From Giesbergeria sp. (GTDB taxonomy: Bacteria > Pseudomonadota > Gammaproteobacteria > Burkholderiales > Burkholderiaceae_C): a stretch of 15,427 bases of DNA. The stretch lies in assembly GCA_017987055.1 (NCBI GenBank), contig JAGNUJ010000011.1, positions 6,522-21,948 on the forward strand, in the 5' to 3' direction. The notes beneath the pieces were generated by a model that worked only from the letters and a program-made list of their open reading frames with translations, made no database searches and was not told where the DNA came from. Both the position numbers and the translations under genes were made by a program. This document shows positions 1 to 7,744 of the stretch, piece by piece; position 1 is the first letter of the stretch, and the number at the start of each line of letters is the position of its first letter.

Positions 1-21
1 AGCCACATAGAATCACCCCCC

Positions 22-1830
22 ATGTCTTATCTCGTGCTGGCCCGCAAATACCGTCCCCAAAATTTCACTGAAATGGTGGGGCAAGAGCACGTCGTCCAAG
101 CGCTGACCAATGCGCTGACGCAGCAGCGCCTGCACCACGCTTACCTGTTCACCGGCACGCGCGGGGTGGGCAAAACCACGGTGTCGCGTATTTTGGCCAA
201 GTCGCTCAACTGCCAAGGCGCAGACGGCCAAGGCGGCATCACCGCCACGCCGTGCGGCGTCTGCCAGGCCTGCCGCGACATCGACAGCGGGCGGTTTGTC
301 GATTACACCGAGCTCGACGCCGCCTCCAACCGGGGTGTGGACGAGGTGCAAAGCCTGCTCGAGCAAGCGGTGTACAAGCCGGTGCAGGGGCGCTTTAAGG
401 TCTTCATGATCGACGAAGTCCACATGCTGACCAACACGGCGTTTAACGCCATGCTGAAAACGCTGGAAGAGCCGCCGGAGTATTTGAAATTTGTGCTGGC
501 CACCACCGACCCGCAAAAAGTGCCGGCCACGGTGCTCAGCCGCTGCTTGCAGTTCAATCTGCGCCCAATGGCACCGGAGACGGTGCTGGAGCACCTGACC
601 CACGTCTTGGCGCAAGAAAACGTCCCCGCCGAGGCGCAAGCGCTGCGCCTGCTGGCACGCGGCGCGCGCGGCTCGATGCGCGATGCGTTGTCGCTGACCG
701 ACCAAGCGATTGCCTTTGGCAGCGGCCACATTGCCGAAGCCGCCGTGCGCCTGATGCTGGGCAGCGTTGACCGCTCGTATGTGTTCCAGCTGATTGACGC
801 GCTGGCGCGGGGTGATGGCAAAACGCTGGTCGATACGGTGGATGTGCTGCGCCTCAACGGCTTGTCGGGTGCATCCACCTTGGAAGACATGAGCGCTGTG
901 CTGCAGCGCATGGCCGTGCTGCAAGCGGTGCCCCAGCGCGCCGCCGCCGCCGCCGTCGATGCCAGCGACCCGGACGCGGCCGAAGTGCTGCGCTTGGCCG
1001 CGCTGCTGCCAGCGGACGAAACCCAGTTGCTCTACAGCATCTGCCTGCACGGACGCGGCGAATTGGGCTTGGCACCCGATGAATATGCCGCCCTGACGAT
1101 GGTGTTGCTGCGCCTGCTGGCGTTCAAGCCCGAAGGCACAGCCGCCCTCGCTCCACCGGCTGAAAAAAAAACACTGAAACCGGCTGAACCTATGGTGCCA
1201 GCGCCGGTCGTGGTACCTGTTGCACCGGCACCGGCACCGGCACCGGCACCGCTAGCGCCCGCCGTCGCCGCACCCGTGCCGCTTCCCGTGCCGCCTCTTG
1301 CTGCGCCGGTGGTGCCGCTTGCCCCGCCAGAAGCGCCCAAGGCAGCAGAAATCACATCAAATCAGCCTCTAGCCCAATCAATACAAGCGCTACCAGCTAT
1401 TGATAACGTAGCAAATAATGCCCCGTCCGCACCTGCACCTACGGCTGACGGCGATCTGTGGCACAGCGTGGTGCAAGCGCTGGCCGCCAGCGACGCCATC
1501 ACCGCGCTGGTGCGCGAGCTGGCGCTGCAATCGCAACTGATGGCGCGCCGCGCTGACCACTGGCTGCTGCGTGTCGAGCGCGAATCGCTCAACCAGCCAA
1601 CCGCACGCGAACGCCTGCGCGCCGCGCTGGAAGTGGCCGGCCACACCGCGCAGATTGAAATTGAAGTGGGGCAAGTCTCTGACAGCCCGGCGCGGCGCAA
1701 TGCGGCGCTGGACAAAGAGCGCCAGCGCTTGGCGTACGAGACGGTGGTCAGCAACCCGTTTGTGCAGGCGCTGATGCAGGCGTATGACGCCAAAATCGTC
1801 CCCGGCAGCATTGCCCTGGCACCGCGCTGA
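22..1830 (+). CDS. dnaX: DNA polymerase III subunits tau and gamma
   Basis: This is the AAA+ clamp-loader ATPase of the DNA polymerase III holoenzyme; it loads the sliding clamp and, as tau, binds the polymerase core and helicase. The 602-residue protein starts with the family's MSYLVLARKYRP. The Walker A motif is GTRGVGKTT at about residues 45-53. The zinc-binding cysteines are C64, C78, C81 and C84. The Walker B motif is FMIDEVHML (128-136), sensor 1 is LATTD (159-163), and the SRC arginine finger is R174. After domain III (about residue 375) comes a Pro/Ala/Val-rich linker (about 385-465), interrupted near residues 444-461 by an in-frame copy of an interspersed repeat. The tau-specific C-terminal domains follow. 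Length is close to E. coli tau (643). The start is only 21 nt into the window, so the promoter is not seen. The gene heads a dnaX-ybaB-recR cluster. Confidence 0.97.
   Translation: MSYLVLARKYRPQNFTEMVGQEHVVQALTNALTQQRLHHAYLFTGTRGVGKTTVSRILAKSLNCQGADGQGGITATPCGVCQACRDIDSGRFVDYTELDAASNRGVDEVQSLLEQAVYKPVQGRFKVFMIDEVHMLTNTAFNAMLKTLEEPPEYLKFVLATTDPQKVPATVLSRCLQFNLRPMAPETVLEHLTHVLAQENVPAEAQALRLLARGARGSMRDALSLTDQAIAFGSGHIAEAAVRLMLGSVDRSYVFQLIDALARGDGKTLVDTVDVLRLNGLSGASTLEDMSAVLQRMAVLQAVPQRAAAAAVDASDPDAAEVLRLAALLPADETQLLYSICLHGRGELGLAPDEYAALTMVLLRLLAFKPEGTAALAPPAEKKTLKPAEPMVPAPVVVPVAPAPAPAPAPLAPAVAAPVPLPVPPLAAPVVPLAPPEAPKAAEITSNQPLAQSIQALPAIDNVANNAPSAPAPTADGDLWHSVVQALAASDAITALVRELALQSQLMARRADHWLLRVERESLNQPTARERLRAALEVAGHTAQIEIEVGQVSDSPARRNAALDKERQRLAYETVVSNPFVQALMQAYDAKIVPGSIALAPR
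1163..1208 (+). promoter_or_regulatory. A9 frameshift/slippage site in dnaX with possible downstream stem
   Basis: Nine consecutive A residues (1163-1171) are read in frame as GAA AAA AAA ACA (codons 381-384). They contain the slippery heptamer A AAA AAA. A -1 shift adds N-T-E-T-G and stops at TGA 1185-1187. A +1 shift adds H and stops at TGA 1175-1177. Either event gives a product of about 384-388 residues, ending just after domain III as gamma does. A 6-bp stem, ACCGGC (1179-1184) with GCCGGT (1203-1208), starts 8 nt after the heptamer and could stimulate ribosomal frameshifting. E. coli uses ribosomal -1 frameshifting on A AAA AAG, and Thermus thermophilus uses transcriptional slippage on an A9 run. 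The site and stops are seen directly; use of the site is inferred. Confidence 0.7.
1222..1251 (+). repeat. GCACCG hexamer repeat, five copies, in dnaX linker
   Basis: Five perfect tandem copies of GCACCG encode the alternating Ala-Pro part of the flexible tau linker. Copy-number change by slippage would keep the frame, so the linker length could vary between strains. Confidence 0.9.
1351..1405 (-). repeat. Interspersed palindromic repeat inside dnaX (copy 1)
   Basis: On the minus strand this segment reads close to the repeat found at 2841-2893 and 11794-11843, with the shared blocks ATAGCTGGTAGCGC and GGGCTAGAGGCTG. It adds about 18 codons in frame to the dnaX linker (peptide roughly TSNQPLAQSIQALPAID). 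Its lower GC than the surrounding linker and its Asn/Gln/Ile-containing peptide set it apart from the Pro/Ala context. It interrupts no conserved domain. Confidence 0.75.
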
Positions 1831-1896
1831 GTTCGCCAGACGGGTGTTTCATTTCTCGAATTTTTGTTTTTTCTTCTCCCACACGAAAGGTAACCC

Positions 1897-2229
1897 ATGT
1901 TCAATAAAGGACAACTCTCTGGCCTGATGAAGCAAGCCCAAGCCATGCAGGACAACCTGAAAAAAGCCCAAGACGAACTCGCCACTATCGAGGTCGAAGG
2001 CGAATCCGGCGCAGGCCTCGTCAAAGTGCTGATGACCTGCAAACACGACGTCAAGCGCGTCACCATCGACCCCAGCTTGCTGGCCGAAGACAAAGACATG
2101 CTGGAAGACTTGGTCGCCGCTGCCTTTAACGCGGCGGTGCGCAAGGCCGAAGAAACCTCGTCCGACAAGATGGGCAAGATCACCGCCGGCATGCCCGGGC
2201 TGCCCGGCGGCATGAAGTTTCCGTTCTGA
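1897..2229 (+). CDS. ybaB: YbaB/EbfC family nucleoid-associated protein
   Basis: This is a small DNA-binding protein of the YbaB/EbfC family, which acts as a homodimer on the nucleoid. The 110-residue length matches the family. It shows the typical layout: an N-terminal helix rich in Lys/Gln ([20 protein letters not shown]), a central beta region ([13 protein letters not shown]...) and a Gly/Met/Pro-rich C terminus ([13 protein letters not shown]). AAAGG 9 nt upstream of the ATG is a good ribosome binding site. It lies 66 nt after dnaX and 10 nt before recR, the conserved order in proteobacteria, so co-transcription is likely. Confidence 0.95.
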   Translation: MFNKGQLSGLMKQAQAMQDNLKKAQDELATIEVEGESGAGLVKVLMTCKHDVKRVTIDPSLLAEDKDMLEDLVAAAFNAAVRKAEETSSDKMGKITAGMPGLPGGMKFPF

Positions 2230-2239
2230 TTTTTCTGCC

Positions 2240-2830
2240 ATGCAAAGCACCGACTCACTCGATGCGCTGATTCAGGCGCTCAAACGCCTGCCGGGCGTGG
2301 GGGTGAAGTCTGCCGCGCGCATGGCGTTTCACTTGTTGCAGCGCGACCGCGAAGGCGCGCTGGTGCTGTCGCAGGCGCTGGCGCACGCGGTCAGCACCAT
2401 GCAGCACTGCACGCGCTGCCACACCTTTACCGAAGGCACGGTCTGCGCCGTCTGCCTTGACCCCGAGCGCGATGCGACGCGCCTGTGCGTGCTCGAAACC
2501 CCGGCCGACCAATCGGCACTGGAACGCACCAGCGCGTTTGACGGCCTGTATTTCGTGTTGATGGGGCGCATCAGCCCGCTCGACGGTGTGGGCGTACACG
2601 ACATCGGCCTGAAAAAATTGCTAGAACGCGCCAGCGACGGCGTGGTGCAAGAAGTCATCTTGGCCACCAACTTCACCGCCGAGGGCGAAACCACCGCCCA
2701 CATCGTCAGCGAAGCGCTCAAAAGCCGTGGCCTGCGCGTCACCCGCTTAGCGCGTGGCGTGCCGGTGGGCAGTGAGCTGGAATACGTCGATTTGGGCACC
2801 ATTGCCCACGCGCTGGCCGATAGACGTTAA
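2240..2830 (+). CDS. recR: Recombination protein RecR
   Basis: RecR acts with RecF and RecO to load RecA at single-strand gaps. The 196-residue protein has the helix-hairpin-helix signature [18 protein letters not shown] (16-33). A four-cysteine zinc finger follows (C57, C60, C69, C72). Next is a Toprim domain with [12 protein letters not shown] and a later [15 protein letters not shown] segment, and then the conserved tail [20 protein letters not shown]. Length agrees with E. coli RecR (201). It starts 10 nt after the ybaB stop and the cluster appears to end here: a copy of the interspersed repeat begins about 10 nt after the stop. Confidence 0.97.
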   Translation: MQSTDSLDALIQALKRLPGVGVKSAARMAFHLLQRDREGALVLSQALAHAVSTMQHCTRCHTFTEGTVCAVCLDPERDATRLCVLETPADQSALERTSAFDGLYFVLMGRISPLDGVGVHDIGLKKLLERASDGVVQEVILATNFTAEGETTAHIVSEALKSRGLRVTRLARGVPVGSELEYVDLGTIAHALADRR

Positions 2831-2840
2831 GCGCTCAAAA

Positions 2841-2893
2841 TCTTTCAATTTGATAGCTGCTAGCGCACGTGTTTATTGGGCTAGAGGTCTAAA
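2841..2893 (+). repeat. Interspersed palindromic repeat after recR (copy 2)
   Basis: This intergenic copy carries TTGATAGCTGCTAGCGC followed after 12 nt by GGGCTAGAGG. It fills most of the gap between recR and the MAPEG gene, so any promoter of the latter overlaps it. Its two CTAG-centred blocks are inverted relative to each other and could form a short stem. Confidence 0.8.
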
Positions 2894-2919
2894 ACACCAT
2901 TAACCAAGGGTTGAGCGAC

Positions 2920-3327
2920 ATGGCCCATTTCACTATCGCTTATGGCTGCATTTTGGTGGCGGTGCTGCTGCCCATCGTTTGCGCTGGACTGGCCAAGCGC
3001 CACGGCATGGGCAAGTCGCCCCAAGACGGCGGCTATGACAACCACAACCCGCGAGCGTGGATGGCGCGCCAAGGCCAGGCCAGCGCCCGCGCCAACGCCG
3101 CGCAGGCCAACAGCTTTGAGGCGCTGCCGTTTTTCATTGGCGCCGTCATCATTGCCCACCAACTGGCGGCACCGCAGGCGCTGCTGGATGTGCTGGCGGC
3201 TGCCTTTATCGCGCTGCGCGTGGCCTATATTGCTTTGTATGTCGCCGACCGGGCCGTGGCGCGCAGTGTGGTGTGGGGCCTGGCGTTGCTGATTAACATG
3301 GCGATTTTCTTCATCGGCTTTCGTTGA
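2920..3327 (+). CDS. MAPEG-family integral membrane protein
   Basis: This 135-residue protein has four predicted membrane segments: about YGCILVAVLLPIVCAG, FFIGAVIIAHQL, FIALRVAYIALYVA and WGLALLINMAIFFIGF. A polar loop carries the MAPEG-type motif RANAAQANSFEALPFF just before the second segment. MAPEG proteins (membrane-associated proteins in eicosanoid and glutathione metabolism) include glutathione transferases; the substrate of bacterial members is generally unknown. I chose ATG 2920, with AAGGG at 2906-2910 giving 9-nt spacing. The upstream in-frame TTG at 2911 directly abuts that ribosome binding site and is unlikely. It stands alone between recR and a solute-binding protein gene. Confidence 0.85.
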   Translation: MAHFTIAYGCILVAVLLPIVCAGLAKRHGMGKSPQDGGYDNHNPRAWMARQGQASARANAAQANSFEALPFFIGAVIIAHQLAAPQALLDVLAAAFIALRVAYIALYVADRAVARSVVWGLALLINMAIFFIGFR

Positions 3328-3458
3328 ATGGCTGATGACTTTGTAAAAAAACAACACCTCCATTTGGGTTACGTAGAAGCACCTCAGGGAATGCACCAAG
3401 TGTGATGTAGCGCAAGCTGCGGCAAGATTGTTGCACTGCATCATTTTTTCTTTTCCCT

Positions 3459-4514
3459 TTGTTACCTCCTACTTTTACCCGTCGCCGCGCGCTGATGACT
3501 TTGGGCGCGTTGGGCGCGCTGACTGCGCCCGGCATGTGGGCGGCTTGGCCAACCAAACCGCCTGCACGTATCACGCTAGCCGTTGGTGCGCGTGCGGTGC
3601 TGGCTTTGCGCCACCTGCCGCTGACCATTGCCGAGCAGCTCAATTTCTTTGCTCTCGAAGGGCTGCAAGTGACTCTGCAGCCTTACGCCAACGACCTGCT
3701 GGCGCTGCAGGCCATGCGCGAAGGCGCGGCCGATGTTTGCGCTATCGATTTTGAGCAGCTGCTGCGCTACCCCCAGATGGGCACCGGCGCTGAGCGCTGT
3801 TTTGTCGTTCAAGGCCGCGCGGCGCAAGTGGCGTTGGGCGTGGCTTCTGGCGCGGTGCCGCATTACCAGCATTTAGCCGATTTGCGCGGGCTGCGGGTTG
3901 GTGTCTGTGCGCTGGGCACGCAGGCGCACACCGTGGCCTGTTTGGTGCTGGCGCAGGCAGGTTTGGCATCCAGTGAGGTGACGTTTGTGGTGGTGGGTGA
4001 AGGCGTGCAGGCGGCGGACGCTTTGCGCGCTGGTCGCGTGCAGGCGCTGTGCCAGGGCGATCCGTTGATGACGCAGCTAGAGCAGCAGAGCGTGGTGCGG
4101 ATTGTGGCTGATGCACGCACCTTGAGCGGCTCGCAAGCGTTGTTTGGTGGCATTGTGCCGGGCGGTTGCTTGGTGGCACCGATGGCTTTTTTGCAGCGGC
4201 GCGAGGCGCAGGCGCAGGCGCTGACCGATGCGGTGGTTCACGCGCTCAAGTGGTTGCAAACGGCTGGCCCGAGCGATTTGGTCAAGGCCTTGCCGACCAA
4301 TAGCTGGGGTCAAGCGCGCAGCGTTTATTTAGCAGCGTTTGCCCGGGCGCGCGAGACGTTGTCGCCCGATGGCCTGATGCCCAACAACGGCCCAGCGACG
4401 GCTTGGCGTGCGCTGCTGCTGGCAGATCCGCAGCGGGGCACCAGTCGGGTGGATGCACAAAGCAGTTTTACGACGGAGTTTGCGCAGAAATCCAAGCTTA
4501 AATTCAGCGCTTAG
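3459..4514 (+). CDS. ABC-type solute-binding protein, NMT1/SsuA-like
   Basis: This is a periplasmic binding protein of the nitrate/sulfonate/taurine/thiamine-precursor type, 351 residues. The N terminus (TRRRALMTLGALGALTAPGM) resembles a Tat or strongly basic Sec signal peptide. A segment typical of the family, LRGLRVGVCALGTQAHTVAC followed by EVTFVVVGEGVQAADALRAG and LCQGDPLMTQLE, lies in the middle. The ligand cannot be read from the sequence. No permease or ATPase gene is adjacent, so it is an orphan here. The start is uncertain: TTG 3459 keeps the arginines but lacks a clear ribosome binding site; ATG 3495 would give a shorter leader without them. Its stop overlaps the mltD stop region by 11 bp, tail to tail. 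Confidence 0.8.
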   Translation: MLPPTFTRRRALMTLGALGALTAPGMWAAWPTKPPARITLAVGARAVLALRHLPLTIAEQLNFFALEGLQVTLQPYANDLLALQAMREGAADVCAIDFEQLLRYPQMGTGAERCFVVQGRAAQVALGVASGAVPHYQHLADLRGLRVGVCALGTQAHTVACLVLAQAGLASSEVTFVVVGEGVQAADALRAGRVQALCQGDPLMTQLEQQSVVRIVADARTLSGSQALFGGIVPGGCLVAPMAFLQRREAQAQALTDAVVHALKWLQTAGPSDLVKALPTNSWGQARSVYLAAFARARETLSPDGLMPNNGPATAWRALLLADPQRGTSRVDAQSSFTTEFAQKSKLKFSA

Positions 4515-6138
4515 CGACCTTTTTGGCTGTACCGCCACGGGGCGCTGGTTTGCTGCTGCGCCCCGAAGCGCGGGCGACTTTTTGCACCTTAGATGCTGAT
4601 TTTTTGTCCGCCACTTGGGCCTTGCCCGATTTGCCAGACTTAGCAGCTTTGCTGCTGCGCGGGTTGTTATCGTTGTCTGAATCTTTGGCTTGGCGCACGC
4701 GCCCGCTGACAGCGCCAGTTTTGACTTGCAGCGGCAGGTACAGCACGACAGTTTGGCCTTTCTTAAACGCTGCGCCGGTTTTGGTGTCGTTCCAGCCGGC
4801 CACGCTGGTGGCGCTCAAGCGGTAGCGCTTGGCCATGCTGGCGACGCTGTCGCGCTTGCCGGCGCGCACGGTGGTGCGGCGGGTGATGATTTCAGGCGTC
4901 AGCGAGAGCTGGCCGTTATCGGCCACTTGCTCAGTCACGTCTTCGCGCGTAGTGGTCGAGCGCGGCACGATCAGCGCCGAACCACCCTTGATCAACATGC
5001 GCGGCGGAATGTTGTTGACGCTGCGCAGGTCGTTCTCGTCCATGCCGACGCGCTGGGCCACTTCAGACACGCTCATGGTGCTGGGCAGGGTCCACACCGT
5101 CCAGCTGGCGTATTGGTTTTCTTTGTGCGCTTGCAGGTTGCGCTCAAACACCTTGGCGTTGTCCCACGGCAGCAAAATTTGCGGTGTGCCGGCGGCCAAA
5201 ATCACCGGCTTGTGCAGCGACGGGTTGAGCGCTTTGAAGTCGGCCTCTTTCACGTCGGCCAGTTTGGCGGCCAGCGTGACGTCGATATCGCGGTCGATGT
5301 CTACCGTTTGGAAGTACGGGTGGTTTTCAATCAGCGGCAGCTCCGCGCGAAAGCTCTCGGGCGAGGAGATGATGTTTTTGACCGCTTGCAGCTTGGGCAC
5401 GTACAGGCGCGTCTCGGCCGGCATATTCAGCTCGGTGTAGCTGATGCCCAGCCCCGCTTTCTGGTTGCGGGCAATGGCGCGGCTAACGCTGCCTTCGCCC
5501 CAGTTGTAGGCCGCCAGCGCCAAGTGCCAGTCACCAAACATGCGGTGCAGCTTTTGCAGATAGTCCAGCGCCGCGCGGGTCGAGGCCAGCACGTCGCGGC
5601 GGTCATCGCGAAAAGCGTTTTGCTTTAGGTCGAAGTAGTTGCCCGTCGCTGGCATAAATTGCCACATGCCAGCGGCTTTGGCGCTAGAGACCGCTTGCGG
5701 GTTGAAGGCGCTTTCGATGTAGGGCAGCAGCGCCAATTCGGTTGGCATGTTGCGCCGCTCCAGCTCTTCGACGATGTGGAACAGGTATTTGCTCGAGCGC
5801 TCGGTCATGCGCTGGATGTAGTCCGGGCGCGTGGCGTACCACTGCTCGCGCTCTTGCACCAAGTCTTGCTCCAAGTCGGGCATGGCAAAACCGCGGCGAA
5901 TGCGCTCCCACAGGTCGGCCGGTGGCGACAGCGAGGCGACTTGCCCGCTAGAGGCGCGCGCCGCCGTGATCGGGCGCAGGGCGCCTTGCGGAATGTCGGC
6001 GGTGTGCGAGTCGGGCAGGGCGTAGTTGAAAGACAGGGAGGAGGTGCTGTCGGCACTGGCACTGGGGGCGGTGCTGTTGGTGGCACAGCCGGTGAGCCAC
6101 AGCATGCCGCTCAGGCAGGCAATGTTTAAAAGTTTCAT
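4504..6138 (-). CDS. mltD: Membrane-bound lytic murein transglycosylase D, lipoprotein
   Basis: This enzyme cleaves peptidoglycan glycan strands, forming 1,6-anhydromuramic ends, and probably sits on the inner face of the outer membrane. The 544-residue protein starts at ATG 6138 with a lipoprotein signal and lipobox LTGC (C18). An upstream in-frame extension is rejected because it would bury this signal and overlap gloB. The SLT catalytic domain spans about 105-260, with catalytic Glu142 in PYIESAFNPQAVSSAKAAGM and the AAYNWGEG motif (209-216). LysM-like segments follow at about 344-392 and 421-468. The C-terminal 60 residues are rich in Lys, Ser, Ala and Arg, a basic tail that could bind the wall or other polyanions. 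At 544 residues it is longer than E. coli MltD (452), mainly from this tail. It lies 16 nt after gloB and is probably co-transcribed. Confidence 0.93.
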   Translation of the reverse strand: MKLLNIACLSGMLWLTGCATNSTAPSASADSTSSLSFNYALPDSHTADIPQGALRPITAARASSGQVASLSPPADLWERIRRGFAMPDLEQDLVQEREQWYATRPDYIQRMTERSSKYLFHIVEELERRNMPTELALLPYIESAFNPQAVSSAKAAGMWQFMPATGNYFDLKQNAFRDDRRDVLASTRAALDYLQKLHRMFGDWHLALAAYNWGEGSVSRAIARNQKAGLGISYTELNMPAETRLYVPKLQAVKNIISSPESFRAELPLIENHPYFQTVDIDRDIDVTLAAKLADVKEADFKALNPSLHKPVILAAGTPQILLPWDNAKVFERNLQAHKENQYASWTVWTLPSTMSVSEVAQRVGMDENDLRSVNNIPPRMLIKGGSALIVPRSTTTREDVTEQVADNGQLSLTPEIITRRTTVRAGKRDSVASMAKRYRLSATSVAGWNDTKTGAAFKKGQTVVLYLPLQVKTGAVSGRVRQAKDSDNDNNPRSSKAAKSGKSGKAQVADKKSASKVQKVARASGRSSKPAPRGGTAKKVAKR

Positions 6139-6154
6139 CGGAGATGGGTCGGGG

Positions 6155-6934
6155 TCAGAAGTTGTTTTTCCATTCGCGCAATGCCGCAAAAACGGCAACA
6201 GCGTCGGTCGGGTCGATGGAAGGATCGAAACTGCGTGCGGCCTCAATGACAGCGGGGACGCTGGTGCGCAAAAACGGGTTGATTTGCCGCTCCAGCGCCA
6301 CCGTCGATGGCAGTGTGGGTTGCTGCTGGGCGCGTAAATCCTCGCACACGGCCCGGTGGTGGAGTAGCACCGCGTTCTGTGGTTCCACGGCGCAGGCAAA
6401 TTTCAAGTTCGACAGCGTGTATTCGTGGGCGCAGCAAACGCGCGTCTCGGGTGGCAGCGCGGCCAGCGTTTGCAGCGAGGTCCACATTTGCGCCGGCGTG
6501 CCTTCAAACACCCGCCCGCAGCCACCCGAAAACAGCGTGTCGCCGCAAAACAGCAGCGGCGCTTGGTCAGCGGGCGTGCAGTAATAAGCCACATGGCCGG
6601 CGGTGTGGCCGGGAATGTCGATCACGCGCAGCGACAGACCCATCGTGGGCACTTGCACGATGGTGCCCTGCTGCACTGGCACAAACGGCTCGGGAATGGC
6701 CTCGCGCGCTGGCCCATAGACCACCGGACCGCGGCGCTTGCGCAGCGTCTCGACAGCGCCGATGTGGTCGCCGTGGTGGTGCGTGACTAGAATTGCTTTG
6801 AGGGTTACGCCCAGTTGCTGCAGCGCCTCTAACACCGGCTCTGCAGCGCCCGGATCGACCACGATGGCCGCGTTGTCGTCGTACAGCATCCATACGTAGT
6901 TGTCAGAAAAGGCAGGCAGTGGCAGCAGATTCAT
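6155..6934 (-). CDS. gloB: Hydroxyacylglutathione hydrolase (glyoxalase II)
   Basis: This cytoplasmic metallo-beta-lactamase-fold enzyme hydrolyses S-D-lactoylglutathione to D-lactate and glutathione, the second step of methylglyoxal detoxification. The 259-residue protein begins with the family-typical [17 protein letters not shown]. Metal ligands are visible in THHHGDH (51-57), IPGH (H110), CGDTLF (D132) and CAHEYT (H170). The usual C-terminal part RQINPFLR is present. I chose ATG 6934 over an in-frame GTG two codons upstream because the protein family starts with MNLLP. Its ATG overlaps the start codon of the divergent methyltransferase gene in one CATG. The gloB/yafS/rnhA neighbourhood is also found in E. 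coli. Confidence 0.95.
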   Translation of the reverse strand: MNLLPLPAFSDNYVWMLYDDNAAIVVDPGAAEPVLEALQQLGVTLKAILVTHHHGDHIGAVETLRKRRGPVVYGPAREAIPEPFVPVQQGTIVQVPTMGLSLRVIDIPGHTAGHVAYYCTPADQAPLLFCGDTLFSGGCGRVFEGTPAQMWTSLQTLAALPPETRVCCAHEYTLSNLKFACAVEPQNAVLLHHRAVCEDLRAQQQPTLPSTVALERQINPFLRTSVPAVIEAARSFDPSIDPTDAVAVFAALREWKNNF

Positions 6935-7718
6935 GAGCACTCATAAGACAGGTTTGCACCATTGGTTCGATTCTCCGCCCGGTCGTTACCTTTTGGAGTG
7001 GGAGCAGGCGCGTTTTGACGAAGCCGTAGCCGATGTTTTTGGCTACTACAGCCTTCAACTCGGGATGCCAATGTTACCGGGCTTGCGTGCCAACCGTATG
7101 CCGTATCGTTGGTTAGCGTTGGGTGCTGACCACGCTACCCCCCTAGAAAACCCTGCGCCGTGGTCGGCCAGCCTGCTGGCGCACGCAGTTGCCTTGCCGT
7201 TTCCTGACGACAGCCTCGATTTATTGCTGCTGCCGCACACGCTGGAATGGAGCCACGACCCGCACACCGCTCTGCGCGAAGCCGCTCGCGTGCTGGTGCC
7301 CGAAGGGCGCTTGGTCATCAGTGGCTTACACCCGGCCAGTCTATGGGGGCTGCAGCAGCAATGGGCGCGCTTGCAGCAGCGCGTCGGCGCTGGCGCTCTG
7401 CACTGGCCCGAGGGGGTGCAATTGATTGCGCCGTGGCGCCTGCGCGATTGGCTTCAATTACTCAGCTTTGAGCTCGAGGAGCTGCGTTTTGGTTGCTACC
7501 GCCCCGCCGTGCGCAGCGCGGCTTGGTTGCAGCGCTGGGCGTGGCTCGACGGCGCGGGCGAGCGCTTTTGGCCGATACTCGGAGCCGCTTATTTTGTCGT
7601 CGCCGTCAAGCGGGTGCGGGGGTTGCATCTGCTCAAACCGGCTTGGAGCAAGGCGACAGCACCTGAGCGCGCTGCCACGGCGGTGGCTGGTTTTCATCCC
7701 TCCAACCCCGACATTTGA
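6933..7718 (+). CDS. YafS-like SAM-dependent methyltransferase-family protein
   Basis: This 261-residue protein lies between gloB and rnhA, the place of yafS in E. coli. It has methyltransferase-fold motifs in its middle: [20 protein letters not shown] followed by [19 protein letters not shown], as in class I methyltransferases of the Methyltransf_11 type. A classical glycine-rich motif I is not evident; the equivalent region reads YRWLALGAD. The substrate is unknown. ATG 6933 gives the natural start [24 protein letters not shown] at 6900 would extend it 11 codons into gloB and is unlikely. The gene has no ordinary upstream space: its leader must lie inside gloB. It ends 26 nt before the preferred rnhA start. 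Confidence 0.85.
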   Translation: MSTHKTGLHHWFDSPPGRYLLEWEQARFDEAVADVFGYYSLQLGMPMLPGLRANRMPYRWLALGADHATPLENPAPWSASLLAHAVALPFPDDSLDLLLLPHTLEWSHDPHTALREAARVLVPEGRLVISGLHPASLWGLQQQWARLQQRVGAGALHWPEGVQLIAPWRLRDWLQLLSFELEELRFGCYRPAVRSAAWLQRWAWLDGAGERFWPILGAAYFVVAVKRVRGLHLLKPAWSKATAPERAATAVAGFHPSNPDI

Positions 7719-7744
7719 TTGAATTGAGCCATGCGAGTGAACCT

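Noticed and set aside
13..1050. Long open frame on the minus strand (345 codons) opposite dnaX
   Set aside because: Antisense shadow of the dnaX AAA+ domain, Gln/His/Arg-rich, without motifs.
2841..2893. Possible CRISPR or tRNA-like structure in the recR-MAPEG gap
   Set aside because: Only one unit is present, with no regular spacers or cloverleaf; it matches the dispersed palindromic repeat instead.
3428..3754. Plus-strand frame of 108 codons overlapping the solute-binding protein gene start
   Set aside because: It is in another frame of a gene with clear family motifs, and its sequence is Arg/Ala/Cys-rich without features.
4690..5628. Long open frame on the plus strand (312 codons) opposite mltD
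   Set aside because: It is the antisense shadow of mltD, rich in His/Arg/Ala as expected from reading GC-rich coding DNA backwards, and it shows no motif.
6139..6399. Extended N terminus of mltD
   Set aside because: It overlaps gloB and would place the lipoprotein signal peptide inside the protein; ATG 6138 gives a clear lipobox.
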